From contig NC_023751.2 in NCBI RefSeq assembly GCF_000499845.2, positions 33,044,309-33,108,308 of the forward strand: DNA of 64,000 bases, read 5' to 3'. The translations under genes were made by a program, and so were the position numbers. This document shows positions 35,211 through 49,199 of the stretch, piece by piece. The notes beneath the pieces are model-generated. The model was given only the letters and a program-made list of their open reading frames with translations, made no database searches and was not told the origin of the DNA. The DNA is from Phaseolus vulgaris (taxonomy: Eukaryota > Streptophyta > Magnoliopsida > Fabales > Fabaceae). Position 1 is the stretch's first letter, and the number at the start of each line of letters is the position of its first letter.

Positions 35211-36080
35211 ACTTTCTAACATAATATTAGAGTTTATACCAACAATGTTTGTTTGACTTATTGTGCTACCTGTTATCAAGTTGTTATTTGAACATCCATA
35301 AATATCTAATAGCATACATAAGATGTTTGTGATTAATGTTTATTTGACAACCGTGATCCACCCTATAACCTAATAAATATTAATATTTTAATTATTCATA
35401 AAAATTCATAATTTTGTCAATTTTGAAAAAAATTATAACTTTTTATGTTTTGCGTGTATTTTCATTAAAGGTTTTTTTCTTTTTATTTATTTTTTTCTGT
35501 TGTAAATATTAATATTTGTTGTGGTTGTATTTTGGTGGTGGTTTGGTTGTCAAAATATCATAAGTCGATGTTTATAAAAAATTCTATATCAATAACCCTT
35601 ATTTTATTTTTGCAAAAATGAATTTGATTTAATTTGATTTCCTAAATAATTTAGGTTGAATTCTCATACAATTGACCTCTTCATCATTGATTTATTTCCC
35701 ACTTTCAACACAAACCTAGAATTTGCAGTGAATATTTAATAATTTGTCCTAATATAAAAATCACTTTTTTCATAATATTTTTCAAAACTCAATTTCATTT
35801 AATAACAAAATTACCCTTCATAGAAGAATATTTAGTTTAATAACTCAAAACAACCTTCATTACTATAATGTAATTGTAATTAACTAATATTACATTAGAC
35901 TATCTTTTTATTAAAATTACTTTAGTCTCGAACTTTAATAATGATTATTTGGTTCAATGTCTCAAAACCATAACACAGTAATTTCTCTAAAATTTTAACA
36001 TTATGTGATTTTTATAGCATATTAACTAGTAACAAATTAAGGAATTCAATAAGAAAAATATATTTCATAACACTAATATA

Positions 36081-36408
36081 CTACAAGAAAATCATGAAAT
36101 AGAAACCAATTTTAGAAACAAAAAATAATTAGTTGTTATAGTGACTAAATTAGAGACCATTTCAGGGACTAAATAAATTTTTGATTTCTAAATTAGTTTC
36201 TATTCCTATTAAATTAAAAACTAAATAATTGGTAGTTAAAACTTTGGTAGCTAATTAGATATAAATTTATAAAGTATTTAACAATAATAGAAACTAATTT
36301 AGAAATAAAAAAAAAAATAGTTTCTAAAATGGTCTCTAATTTAGTTAATATTGCAACTAATTATTTTGGTTTCTAAAAATTAATTTCTATTTGATATTTT
36401 CTTCTTGG
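36081..36408. repeat. Palindromic CACTA-like MITE, best preserved copy
   Basis: The left end CTACAAGAAAATCATGAAAT-AGAAACCAATTTTAGAAAC and the right end, reverse-complemented (CCAAGAAGAAAATATCAAAT-AGAAATTAATTTTTAGAAACC), agree over about 50 bases. This includes the inner AATAATTAGTTG, giving long terminal inverted repeats. The interior is also largely self-complementary. It has no open frame and is a non-autonomous DNA transposon. No clean target-site duplication was seen. Confidence 0.72.
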
Positions 36409-39400
36409 AATGATATGTTTAATTTAAATGTGGAATTAATTGGTTATTATAGTTGTGTTTGTTATCATAGTCCAAAATAAATGTCAATGATAGAATTATT
36501 TAATGGGAATACAAAGGAAGAAATGTTGAGGCAATAACACCAATGTTTTGATAATGTAATAATTAGGAACTTGTAAAACTCACTAATAATGTGTATGTCC
36601 TTAAATAAACATCACACGTATATCACAATCATTGATTTTATAAAGGACCATTCTCAATTTTTATCGTTACTTCAATATTAAATTTGAACATGTAATTTTA
36701 AGAGAATAATTTATTTATAAAAAAATTGAAATGATCTAAGATAAAATATGTTATTAGGGTAAAAAAAATTTAAAAATTGGAATTTGATAAGAGTAATTGG
36801 ATTAATTGAAATTATAAAATTTCAAATTTTACCTAAAATATAATAATTTTTTAAAAAAATTCTCTACCATAGATGTATGTGTTACTTTAATTTTAGATTC
36901 TATCAAAAAAATATAATCATGATATTTGTGATGATTATCATAAGGGAATGTATTAGAAAAAGAGAGTTAAAATCTCACATCAACTATATGCCAAAGTAAA
37001 ATTATAGTTAATTTATTATAATTAATATATAATTTACACAATATTTACTTTTAAAGTTGTTAGTATTAATTAATTTTTTTACTTATGAATGGCACAGAGA
37101 ACCAATATCATATATAGTCATCACTACTAATTTGATGGAAAAAATTACATTAACCCATTTAAAAAAAATAAATTAAAAATATTTTTTAAAAAGTATCATA
37201 ATAATAGAATATAAAAAAATATTGAACCAAAATAAAGCTAAAACCTATAAAAAAAATTATATATGTATTTGTTTTTATTATAGATTTACTATTCAAATAA
37301 TATAAATCAGTTTTTAGTTTTTTTTTTCGATATTAATAAACCTAAATAGTTTTTAGTTTTTTTTTTTTCATATTGATAAACCCTATTTTTTATTATATGT
37401 ATTAGAAACCCTCCAAACTACAACATTATTTTCTTATATACACACACAACTTAATTATTGGGTTAAATTTCTAATAGGTAAGCCTAAACTTAATGTTTAG
37501 TTCATCTAACTCGTTCTACACTCATTATTTTTATCTTCTTACGAAACCCATTTTTAATTTATTTGAATCAATCCAAATTAATAAATTAATTTATGTCTAC
37601 TAAAATAATACAATTTACAACTAATTTCGTTTAAAAAATGTTAGAATATATTTAATGAGAGATTTTTACAATAATTTATAATAAATAAAAATATTGTTTT
37701 ATTGTAGATTGTACAAACATAAGTTTATTCAATTTTAATGATTTATGTCAGTAGAGTCTATATTAAAAAAAAAATTGATAGAAAACTCTTATAAGAATTT
37801 TTTATTGGAGTTGTTAAATAAATAGGAGTATGTGTTAGAATTAAAGACTAAGTTTAATAGAAGAGTTTAATTGAACTAAAAAATAACTCCTAAACTTAGT
37901 GTAAATGTTATTAAATCAATTCACCAATTTCAAGTTTTACAAGACTCTTAAAAAAACAAGAAAATTAACCTACAATAAGATCTTAAATCCTAAAATATAT
38001 CTTATGAAATTTTATCACAATAACTCTTGTAAAACTCTATCACAAGAATATCCTAATGACCCTAATAAAGAAACAATCAACACATAATAATAGAAATATA
38101 AAAAAAAAATCACCTAAAATTCTTAGGTCAAAATTGGAAAAAAATAAGTAAGTAGTCATCAACGTAAAAATAATCAAACTACTATATTAATTCAATGCTT
38201 CTTAGTGAATAACTCTAAGAAATGTTTTCTAGAATGTGAAATTATTTTAATGAAAATTGGTTAAAATTACTTAAATAAAACAAAAATCTATTTTACTAAA
38301 ATGTTATAGTTTAAAAATCTAACAGATTCTAGAACTTATTAAAACTATTTTTAATCAATTAAAAGAAAGTTAACATTTCAAGAAGAGCTCTTAACCCTTC
38401 TGAAAAATATTTATATCAAAACTAATAAAGATAACTTATTTATAACATATTAAACACCAAAATTATAACACATACTAAACAAACATCTCATCAACATATC
38501 TACTATAAAATTTATACAATAAAACATCATTAAATCTACTTGAATCTTCAATATAGTATATAAAAGTATTGTTTTATTAAAATATTTTTCAGATAAATAT
38601 TGCAATTAATATACTTTTATGCTGATTTTAGATTTAACATTTATAATTGGGTTAAAGTTTAGTAGAACAGAAAAGCTATAATTTTTATTAGCTCTATTGA
38701 AAGCAAAATTAAAACTAACACAGAAATAAAAGAATGAATGCTTTCACAAAAAGTGTGACAAAATGAGTAGATATATAAATTAAAAATTATTTTGAATTTA
38801 TATTAAAATTAAAATTATCAGTAAAAAGACTATTGAAATTGAAAGCAATTATTTATTAAAAATGGTAGCAAATTAGGAAGCATTAAATTGAGAAGTGCAT
38901 TAATTATTAAGAGGAAAAAAGCAATTGATTATGATCACGTTTTTATGTTCACAATTTAATTCTCTATTGAAACTTTTGGCTCCTCCCATCACATCACACG
39001 CCAACTTAACTTATTTAGTGGAATGCATTTGCATTGCATGTTGAATCACAAACTAAGAAATTTGAATTCAAAACATTTTAGGAGAGGAAACTAAAAAAAA
39101 ATATATTTTTTAATAAAAATATTTTATTATTATGTATTTAAGATTGATAAAACAGGTAATCCAACTCATTCCAATTGGTATTGTTCATCTATTGGATAAA
39201 TTAAATTAGACTTATTTGAAAACCTATTTATAATAATATTTTAAATTGAAAAATAAAATAAATATAATTAAAATAGTAATTTATTAGATTGTCATGAATG
39301 TAATGATTATCTTCTTCCCTAATTACTCTCTCACCTTAAAAGTTAATAATATGAGTGTTCAATTTACTAGGTGACTTTTATGTATTTTCTTTTCTCATAT

Positions 39401-41100
39401 AAAAAATGTATCACCATTTTATTTAAATGCTTTTAAATTTAAAAAACAAATATTAAAATACTACTGTGTGGGTTTATTTACAGTTAAGGTATGCACACAC
39501 TTTTTTCCCACAAAATAATATACACATTTAATAGTATAATAAATACTTTTCACCTCAAACATTTAAGATAAAAAATACTCTTAGCTTCAAAACTTTAACT
39601 TTGTTAATTGGCACGGACTAAAATGTTTTTTTTTTCTAAAAAAAGGAAAAATTTGTCAAGAGACAATAATTAACTTGGCATATTATTTAATGATCCTAAA
39701 TATAGAAGCCAAGTTAATTAAATCAATTGCATTAGAACATTTTTGTGAGTACATTACAATAAATGTTAGACTTTTATTTCATTTATAATTTAAAAAAAGC
39801 ATTTATGGAAAAAAACTCCTACTAATTGATTTTTAAAATATCTTTAGATTGATAGCTAGACATTATGAAGATGTAATAAAATAGTTTTATTTTTCAAAAA
39901 ATTATTTTTTACACATAATCAAGAATAAAATGTTAATAACATTCTATATAGTGCACACAATCTTAAAGAAGATAAATATTCAACTATTCATGCTATTGAT
40001 AATTTTGTTTGGAGTTTATCTTTTTATGGTAAACTTGGAGTTCAGTGTAGCTCTTGTGCTACTGTTCATAACTATTTGTGAAATAGTTTTTTTTTTCACA
40101 AGCAAAATTTGATAAATATTTTCAAAATTAATTCCACCTCCCTTTGTAAAATAAAAGAAAAAGTAAGACTTTATGTATAAAGCTAGAAAGTACAAGAGTA
40201 CCAGGTACTTGCAAAAAAATAAAAAATAAGAGTTTTTAATCTGTATAGGATTATTTATTTTATATACCCTCATCATGGGAAATATAAATGATATTAATTT
40301 TGCATGATTAAATTAATACATTAAATTATTATTGAATTTACTTATTCTCTCTCTATAATTTTTTATAAGCTTAATTAATAATTACAAATCTTATCATTCT
40401 ATTGTAATTTTTATGATTAACTTCTTTTTTCATGTATTTTATCTTAAAAAAATTTAATTTTTTATTTGAACATAGAAAAATATTAGAAAAAAATTAACAC
40501 TAAATTAGCAACCATTTTGATTTTTTTTTTCTTTATTTCTTTGTGATATATCATTACAACCTTAGAAATGTATAAAATTTGCAAAAAAATTATAAAATTG
40601 ATAATACAAGGTGAAAAAGTAAATGTAAACAATAAATTTCATAAATGATAATAGATACTAAAAATGAAATATTTAGAAGGAGGAAAAATAAGATAAAATA
40701 AAATAAAGAAAAGAAAAGAAGAAGAAGAAAAGTACAATGTTGTTGTCATTACAGAAGTCACATGAAAACTCCAATGTTCACACATATTGACAGCCAACGA
40801 CCTGAACGGAAATGTCCAAAGCCGAATAAAACCAAATAAAACGTTCATTTTCTCATTCTATTCTCACACAACATACTTTTTTTATTTCTACTTTTTTCTT
40901 CTTCGAAATAAACAAAACGTTCAAATTCACACACCCCAAGAAGAAGGCTTTTGCTTGCTGATTCTCTTACTCCAGCTATTAATACTGAAACACTCTCTCA
41001 CTCACCAAAGGGTTCTTCACTAACCCAAAAGGTCCTTGCTTTATCACTGTCTCTCACTTGGGGTGTCTCATTTTCTTTACTGAACTGAAAACACCAAAGG
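36409..41100. other. AT-rich gene-free spacer and upstream region of the subtilase gene
   Basis: 36409-40700 is A/T-rich with only chance open stretches. Patches of more balanced composition occur at 38930-39020 and 39940-40090; neither gave a recognisable protein. 40780-41227 has promoter and leader character (pyrimidine-rich stretches such as CTCTCTCACTCACC at about 40991-41004). Confidence 0.45.
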
Positions 41101-41119
41101 GAAAGTCTTGAGCTTGAGA

Positions 41120-41140
41120 ATGGAGCAAGTGGGTTGTTGA
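41120..41140 (+). CDS. Short upstream ORF in the subtilase leader (six codons plus stop)
   Basis: ATGGAGCAAGTGGGTTGTTGA encodes six residues (MEQVGC) and ends 87 bases before the main ATG at 41228. If the leader begins upstream of 41120, as the sequence suggests, it would be scanned first and could lower main-frame translation. Its use depends on the transcription start, which is unknown. Confidence 0.35.
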   Translation: MEQVGC

Positions 41141-41227
41141 GGAATTGTTGCTGTTCATTCTTGCTGGGGTGGTTTTGGATCCAACTGGGTCTTCAGCTTT
41201 TGTGTTTTTGTTTCCCTAGAAATCCTT

Positions 41228-44200
41228 ATGGGGAACATTTATGTGGCACATTTGATGGTGGTGGTGTTTCTCCTGGGGGTGTTTTTACCTTGTTTGTGTC
41301 AAGGTGATTCAGATGATGATGACACCGCTGCTGTGTATGTTGTTACCCTGAGACATGCTCCTGTTTCTCATTACTATGGTGAGTTGAGAAGAGAGGTTAA
41401 TGGCTTCAAAGATGCTGCTCCTGCTCCTGGGAGAACTCAATTTAACAAACCAAGAAGGTATCCCCTCACACTAACACAAGCTTGGTTTGAAGGTTTTCTG
41501 TGGGGTTGAGGGTGCTGATGGGTCTCTTGCTTTTCTTTGTTGTTTTATGGAAAGGAATTGCTTATTTCTTTTTTGTGAAGTGTTGGATGGTGTTCTATTG
41601 TGCTGGATTCTTTTGAAGTCAGATGTTTTTTTTTTTAACTTTTCCTTTATTTTTATTTGGTCTCAAATCATTAAGGCTTCTTGTGGAAGCTGTGTTTTGA
41701 GTAAGATGAAAAGTATTTAGATAAATGATTGCTTATCATTTAGAGATGATCGGTTGTTTGTTTGAAACATGCATTATATTTGTCAATGATGTTCTCAATT
41801 CTCAGTGCCGTGTTTCATCCTTTCTTTTCCTTTTCTTCCAATTTAGAGAGTTTTGAGATTGTTTATGAAATGTGGTGGGTTAATTTGACAGATGTGGTCC
41901 TGTTCATTTTATTATCCTTTTGTTTTGAAGGTATGACAATGCTACTAAGACGGATAAGAGATATGGCTCTTACGTTTCCCGAGTTCATGATTCTCTGTTG
42001 AAGAAAGTGTTAAACGGAGAGAAATATCTGAAGCTCTATAGCTACCATTACCTGATAAATGGATTCGCTGTGCTGGTTACCCAGAAACAGGTATGATATT
42101 TGTTTTCTTCATCGTGATCATGCTCTTAGCTAAGAAAAATATGACCAGATACATTTATGTGTTGTTTCTTTCTATTGATGATTTGGCTTCATGTGTCGGT
42201 GCTCCTCCATGTTTAAAAGTTACAACTATTCCTCATTAATTTACTGCAAGTGAACACATTCTGAGCTGTTGATTGATAATTACTGAATCATGAAGGCAGG
42301 GAAATTAGCAAGGAGCAGTGAAGTGTCCAATGTGGTTTTGGATTTTTCTGTGAGGACTGCGACTACACATACGCCACAGTTTTTGGGTCTGCCACAGGGA
42401 GCATGGTTTCAAGATGGTGGGTTTGAAACTGCTGGAGAAGGAGTTGTTATTGGGTTTGTTGACACTGGCATAGATCCAACACATCCAAGTTTTGGTGATA
42501 GTAAATCTAATCATCTATATCCTGTTCCTGCTCATTTTTCTGGCATCTGTGAGGTTACTCGCGACTTTCCTTCTGGTTCATGCAATAGGAAGCTTGTTGG
42601 GGCCCGTCACTTTGCTGCTTCTGCCATAACCAGAGGAATATTTAATTCAACTCAGGACTATGCTTCTCCTTTTGATGGTGATGGCCATGGCACGTGAGTT
42701 CTTGGCTTTTCTCTATGAGTGTTATGTTTGGTTGTAGTATCTTACATGGTCCATACTCTTGATTTCATCCAACCGCTAATTGGATACATAATTGGGATAT
42801 ATGGCTTGTTTGTTGGCATCTGCTTTACCATGGCCAGTCCACAATGACAAACTCTAAGCTGTCAGCCTTTGTCTACAACTACTGGTCTACCCTTACCACA
42901 TGTTATCAATCAATTTTTTTACTGTACCTTAATTTTGGTTTTCACGTTTTCTCTTTCTTTCAACATTGATGAATTATGTCACATCACAGCTTATATCTAT
43001 CCATCAGAACCTTAACAGTAATGTGTTTTCTCCTGTTCCTTGGAGTGTTGAGCTTGTTCTGGAAATTGGAATTGTTATAGCCCTAAATGATTTTTAAAAT
43101 ATGACTTGAAACTGAACTTATGTTTTCATATTGGATTGTCCCCAAAATTGCTTTTAATCACAACGTAATTAGTTATCTTTACTTCTCTTTTAACTAAATG
43201 CCCATTCTGATGTAACTAAAATACACAGGCATACAGCTGCTGTTGCAGCAGGAAACCATGGGATTCCAGTGATTGTTGCTGGACATCACTTTGGAAATGC
43301 TAGTGGGATGGCTCCTCGTTCACAGTAAATAATCTGGAACCATTTCTTAGTTATTTTATTTTATTTGTGTATCATTATCTTTACCCGAGTAGAAATATGT
43401 TGGATCTATCGACATGCATGATGCTACGACTTGTGCATTATTCTGCTTCATTTCGTGTTTTGTTTCTTTAAACCAACCTTAGTGATATGTAAATTACATG
43501 CTTCTGGAGTGTCATGATTAAGGGACAGATCTTGCAAAAGTATGAAATTGTGCATATTATTTTTCGCGCTATAGTGCTTAACTGGTTATGTTAGTAGTTC
43601 GTTAGTGTTGTCCCACAGATGTTTTACTATTTTTTTCTATTAGAAAAAAGCTTTTTTCCTATTGACTTGGTTTGTATATCCTTACAGTCCAAAACTGTTA
43701 AAACTTGAAAGGGGATAATAGAGTGAAATCTAGAATTAGTTCTCATACAATTTTTCTGAAATTGCTACTGACCAATTTTGAAAGTATAGAAAAATCCCAT
43801 CGAGTAATCCATTGGACCTAGCTCAACCACAAAGTTAGTTGAAGAAAGAAGGATTGCCAAATCTTATAAGGGCCATATTTCCAGCAAAAGTGACTAGAAT
43901 TATTTTATACTACATTTTTAGTGTGCCCCTTACTTGAGCTCTTCGGGGTTGAATTGTGAATCTTCCGTAGGTCCCATATCTTGTACTGAAATCAAACTTT
44001 TTATTAAAAGAGTGGGGGCAAAAGGGATTTACCACATTGTCAGAAACAACCATTCCAAAAGCTTAAATACAATAAAGACATGAATGATTTTATATTAATA
44101 TCTCTATCATTTATAACTTTGTTTTCTGACAACAACAAACAGCTAGGCCTTTTTAAATAGGTTATCTTTGAAAGTTTATAAAAAACTATAGAAATTATGT

Positions 44201-47200
44201 CTGGTTAGCTTTGTTTTTATCTATTTAGTTATTTCATTCTACCTTAATTAGTTTCCTTTTCTTTAAAAAGACAATTTATGCTTGTGTCGCGTTTCAATCT
44301 TTTACAGCATTGCTGTTTACAAGGCATTATACAAGAGCTTTGGAGGATTTGCTGCAGATGTTGTTGCAGCTATTGACCAGGTACATTTTTAATTTTTCAG
44401 ACAAGTCATACATTGTTGTGCAAATAATTATTTGAGCAGGTTAATTTTTTTCCCTTCTCTGTCTTTGATTCCCCCTAGATGTTTGTATAAAATACTACAA
44501 TTCCCTAATAAAGTATATAACTGTTATCCATTTTTCAAGGGCTTGTTTTTAGCATTGTATTCCATTTGGCCCCTACCTCAATAGTGGTGAAGAGCACTCT
44601 TTCACACTGTTTTAGGATTTTTATTAAGCTCTTAGGATCCCTGTCATTTACACACTTGTTGCCTTTACAATCTATTTATCTAAAATTCCTTTCAATTTGC
44701 TTTTCTTGTAAGATTAATAGTATGATGTTGCAGGCAGCTCAGGATGGGGTTGACATAATAAGCTTGTCAATTACTCCTAATAGACGTCCTCCTGGTGTGG
44801 CAACTTTCTTCAATCCAATAGACATGGCTCTGCTGTCGGCTGTGAAAGCCGGTATTTTTGTTGTGCAAGCAGCAGGAAATACTGGACCATCACCAACAAG
44901 TATGTTCTCCTTCAGTCCATGGATCTTTACTGTTGGTGCTGCCTCTCATGACCGAGTTTATAGCAACTCCATATTTCTTGGAAATAATGTGACCATACCT
45001 GGAGTTGGTCTTGCACGTAAGTTTCTGTTTCTCTATTCCTGGTTAATGATATAAAAAGTTATTGTAGACTAACTAGCCACAGGGGGTAATATTACGTACT
45101 CTGATGATTGGATTTCCTCCTTGGGTTATCCAGGCAGTGAAGAGCTTCTATGAGACTGTTGTGCATTTTTCACTAGTGATAAAATTAAGTGGAAAATATA
45201 TAACGTTAATGAGGGTTGGATTGGACAAAGGAGTTAGGATTCACTGTGTTATTGGGATTTTTTATGCTTGAATTAACTCTCAAACTGTTGCACTTTTAAT
45301 TTATTATACTTCACTAGACATGAACCTCAAACAAGAGAAAAAAAATCTTAAGATCTATTGTTGTCACTCATTATATTGTGGTCAATCAGTTTTTGTTGCT
45401 GTCAAGGATTTCTGCTCAAGAATGTTAGATTATTCAATTGTTAATATAGGAGTTTATTATTTCTTTGTCGTCTTTGCTGGGATTAATTTATATGACCCTC
45501 TTTTTTTCATTTATTATTATTATCATTATTTTCCTCAGCTGGCACAGATGAAAGCAAACTTTATAAACTGATTCATGCACATCATGCATTGAGCAATGAC
45601 ACAACGGTTGCTGATGATATGTATGTTGGTGAGTGCCAAGATGCAAATAAGTTCAACAAGGATTTGATAAAGGGGAACCTCTTGATGTGCAGCTATTCAA
45701 TTCGATTTGTGCTGGGACTCTCCACCATCAAACGAGCCTCAGAAACAGCCAAAAATCTTAGTGCAGCTGGTGTTGTCTTCTATATGGATCCCTATGTGAT
45801 TGGTTTTCAGCTTAACCCTGTACCAATGAAAATGCCAGGCATAATACTTGCATCCACAAATGATTCCAAGGTGCCGTGTTATCCATTTACCTTCTCCGTC
45901 TTATATGGACTTGATTATCTGGGGAACAGAGGGAAAGGACATGGAATTTAAACTTGTGTTCTTGGCACAATACATGTCTAAAATACGACATAAAAATTCG
46001 TATAAAGTGAACATAAAACAAATGTTAAAAGTGAGCACGAGTCATTATATACTAAACTGCTATCAGTTATCTAATGCCATTCTGATTTGTATTGGCATAA
46101 AAGTTTAACTAAATAAAAGTAAAAGAATTATAATATACTGCTGGAGAAGTATTTAAAATGTCTGACCTGAATGGGTCTGATGTGGATAATTTGACTACTG
46201 TTTTGAAGCGTGTGTGTGTACTTCCTTGATGTCATGTTCATTTTGTATGGTCCATTTTTCTTGGGCTTGCATTTTACAATATATGGCATATTTTGATGCA
46301 GTGTTTTACTTAAAAGCATCCTGCTGTCTTTGTAAAAAACAATGCATCAATTTGGCCAATGTGTTAGGTAACTTGTGTATGTGCATGAGGAATAATTCCC
46401 TGACAGTTTCCTGGTTTTTTGACATGGTCAGATTTTAATGCAATACTACAATTCTTCGTTGGAAATAGATGCAGTTTCAAAGAAAATCGTGAAATTTGGG
46501 GCCATTGCCCGTATATGTGGTGGACTAAAAGCAAACTATGGCAGTGTTGCCCCCAAGGTTATGTATTACTCTGCCAGAGGACCAGATCCAGAAGACGGTC
46601 TTCCTCACCAAGCAGACATTTTGAAACCCAACTTGTTAGCTCCTGGAAGTTTTATATGGGCTGCTTGGAGTTCTGTTGGCACCGATTCCGTTGAATTCCT
46701 AGGTTTGTAATGGATACAAGTTTACACTAGTTTAAGGAGCTCTTTTCATATGTCACACAACATCTTTTTAAGGAATAATCTGATATGTTTTTGTTTTCAA
46801 TTCATGTTCATAATGTCAAAATGCAATTCTCATTTCTGCACTGCCAACAGGTGAGAATTTTGCATTGATGTCTGGCACAAGCATGGCCGCTCCTCATGTT
46901 GCAGGTCTTGCTGCACTAATTAGGCAAAAGTTCCCAAATTTTAGTCCTGCAGCAATTGGATCTGCACTTTCCACTACAGCTTCTCTGTATGACAAGAGTG
47001 GTGGGCCAATAATGGCTCAGCGATCGTATGCCTCTCCTGAACTAAACGAGTCTCCGGCAACTCCTTTTGACATGGGAAGTGGTTTTGTGAATGCAAGTGG
47101 AGCACTGAATCCGGGTTTGATTTTTGATTCCAGTAAGTCACTTCAGCATTTCAAGTTTCAAATTGTGCAATAATTGAAAGTGGAGTGGATAATGTAACTG

Positions 47201-47718
47201 CAACTGTTCACTTGTACTTAATCTTTAACTTTCTCTGGTTTATGTAAACTAAACTTAATGTGGAAGTGTTATGTTTATGTTTCTTTGTAGGTTATGATGA
47301 TTATATGTCATTTCTCTGTGGTATCAATGGTTCAGCTCCTGTGGTGCTAAACTACACTGGTCAAAATTGTGGACTCTACAATTCCACTGTTTATGGTCCT
47401 GATCTGAACCTTCCCTCAATCACTATATCAAAGCTGAACAAATCTAGAATAGTGCTGAGAACAGTTCAAAACACTGCTCAAAATGAATCATACAGTGTTG
47501 GTTGGACTGCTCCTTATGGGGTTTCATTGAAAGTGTCTCCAACTCACTTCTGCATTGGCAGTGGTGAGAGGCAGGTATTGTCTGTGTTCTTGAATGCAAC
47601 AGTTAACAGCTCTGTTTCCAGCTTTGGGAGAATTGGGCTGTTTGGGAATCAAGGTCATGTGCTAAACATTCCAATTTCAATCATGGTTACAATCTCATCT
47701 AACACCACTACAAGCTAA
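41228..47718 (+). CDS. Subtilisin-like serine protease, SBT2 subfamily (SBT2.2/2.3-like), ten exons
   Basis: Secreted S8 protease acting in the apoplast. Exons: 41228-41457, 41931-42090, 42296-42693, 43229-43324, 44308-44380, 44734-45016, 45539-45870, 46432-46702, 46851-47132, 47291-47718. They sum to 2553 bases, 850 residues, all GT-AG with consistent phase. In order: signal peptide (about 1-24), I9-type prodomain with VYVVTLRHAP, and the catalytic domain with Asp186 (GFVDTGID), His261 (GDGHGTHTAA), the oxyanion-hole Asn368 (QAAGNTGPSP) and Ser625 (MSGTSMAAPHVAG). A PA-type insert lies before the Ser motif and a fibronectin III-like C-terminus follows. All catalytic residues are present. The multi-exon structure is typical of SBT2, whereas many other plant subtilases have few introns. 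Arabidopsis SBT2.2 (At4g20430) sits next to gamma-SNAP, which supports orthology. Confidence 0.95.
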
Positions 47719-49190
47719 CTGGGTATTCACTGATTCATTTTGAGGAAAAATTTAGGTAGTGGTTTTTAGATGCTTTTGATGTTATTCCTGAATCAGAATT
47801 ATAGTCTGATACGAGAGTAACATTGAAACTGTCTAGGATTCATCTTAGTTTTTGTTCTTCATTCTGATTTTTATGTGTTTCTGTTTAGTATTTGTTTTCT
47901 TTTTGCTTTTCTTGAGTCCAAAGATGTATTGGCTATTTTTTCATTCATTATCATGTAAAGAAGTTAAAGGTTCTTGTATAGATAGATAAATGTGATCAGT
48001 GCCTGATTCTTCTGCATCACCACCATGTTCATTCTCTTGTGGTACTTTTACTCTAGCAAGTTTATGTTATTAAGGAATATTTGATGAATTTCTTCTCAAA
48101 TCCTCGTTTTGAATTTTTTCTTTCTTAATCAATGGTGGAAATGCTTGTAGTTTAGAATGTGATTCATCGAATGGATGATGATATTTGATGGAAATTAATT
48201 GAATTTCACTTAAAAAGTTTGTCTCAAAGAAAAAAGGTTGGAAAGTTTGCTGAAATATTTTCATGTATTTTTTTACTATTTTGAATGTTATTGGCACTAT
48301 GAGAGTGTTGATTGAACTTGTAGGATACAATTTAATCTTATGAATTATACATTTTTTTGCTATTAGATCAAAATTTAATTTAATCTTTGATGAGTTTTAT
48401 ATTTTTAATTTGATATTCAATCTAACTGAAATTATTAAATAATAATAATAATTACTTAATTATTTTAATGTGAAATAATATAATTTATTATTTTAAAAGT
48501 CATTATAAAAAATCTAATAAAAAAGTGTTTCGAAATTACGCATTTTATCAAACGAAAAATAAAATTATAACTTACGATTTAACTGACAATTAAGAGTTGT
48601 TCAGTTGGATTGATCTTAGCAAAAAAATAAACATAAACCTAATCTAACCAAAAGTTTTTTTTATTGAGTTAATGATTAATTTATCTATATATAATTTAAT
48701 TCCAACTCTATACATTCTTAATTAACAAAAACTAGATTAATGTGACCATGATAAGATCATATTAAATTAAATTAAATTTATTTTAACTAGTTGAATATTT
48801 TTTAAATGACTTTTCATAGAGCATATCAATATTAGCATAAAGTAAAATATTTCAATTGCAAAATCGAATTAAGCTTAATATTCTACACCATTACTAACTT
48901 GCATAATAACCATAACCATTCTCATCTTGCACAGTGATAACTTCAAAAGTAAAATAAAAATTTCTTGATAATTGTTTAATAATAATGTAGAATATTTTTA
49001 TATTGATGGTCTACACCTATTAAATTAGAAAACTATTCATTAGTATTTTACTATGCATAAAATAATAAGAAAATAAATGTAAAATATATAAAGTTAAAAT
49101 TATAATTTTTTTTAATAGAACACATGTATTATTATTATTATTATTATTATTATTACGTTTGCATCTAAATTGATAACCGAAATAGAACAG
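47719..49190. other. Subtilase 3' UTR and AT-rich spacer
   Basis: 47719-48060 is probably 3' UTR. After that A/T-rich sequence without a gene, ending in an (ATT)n run at 49128-49155. Confidence 0.5.
49128..49155. repeat. (ATT)n microsatellite
   Basis: About nine ATT units 70 bases upstream of the CCDC174-like start codon, inside its presumed core promoter. Confidence 0.85.
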
Positions 49191-49199
49191 AAACCCTAA
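49191..49199 (+). promoter_or_regulatory. Telo-box (AAACCCTAA) near the CCDC174-like start
   Basis: AAACCCTAA lies 27 bases upstream of the ATG at 49226. Telo-boxes at transcription starts are common in plant housekeeping and RNA/translation genes and bind TRB/Pur-type proteins. Assignment is by motif and position. Confidence 0.5.

Noticed and set aside
39930..40112. A 60-residue hydrophobic open frame (membrane-protein-like)
   Set aside because: Ile/Leu/Phe-rich composition is what A/T-rich DNA gives by chance. There is no homologous motif, promoter or flanking exon.
45848..46108. Extension of subtilase exon 7 into an 86-codon frame
   Set aside because: The donor at 45870 joins perfectly to the exon at 46432 (K|ILMQYYNSS). 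The extension is intron read-through.
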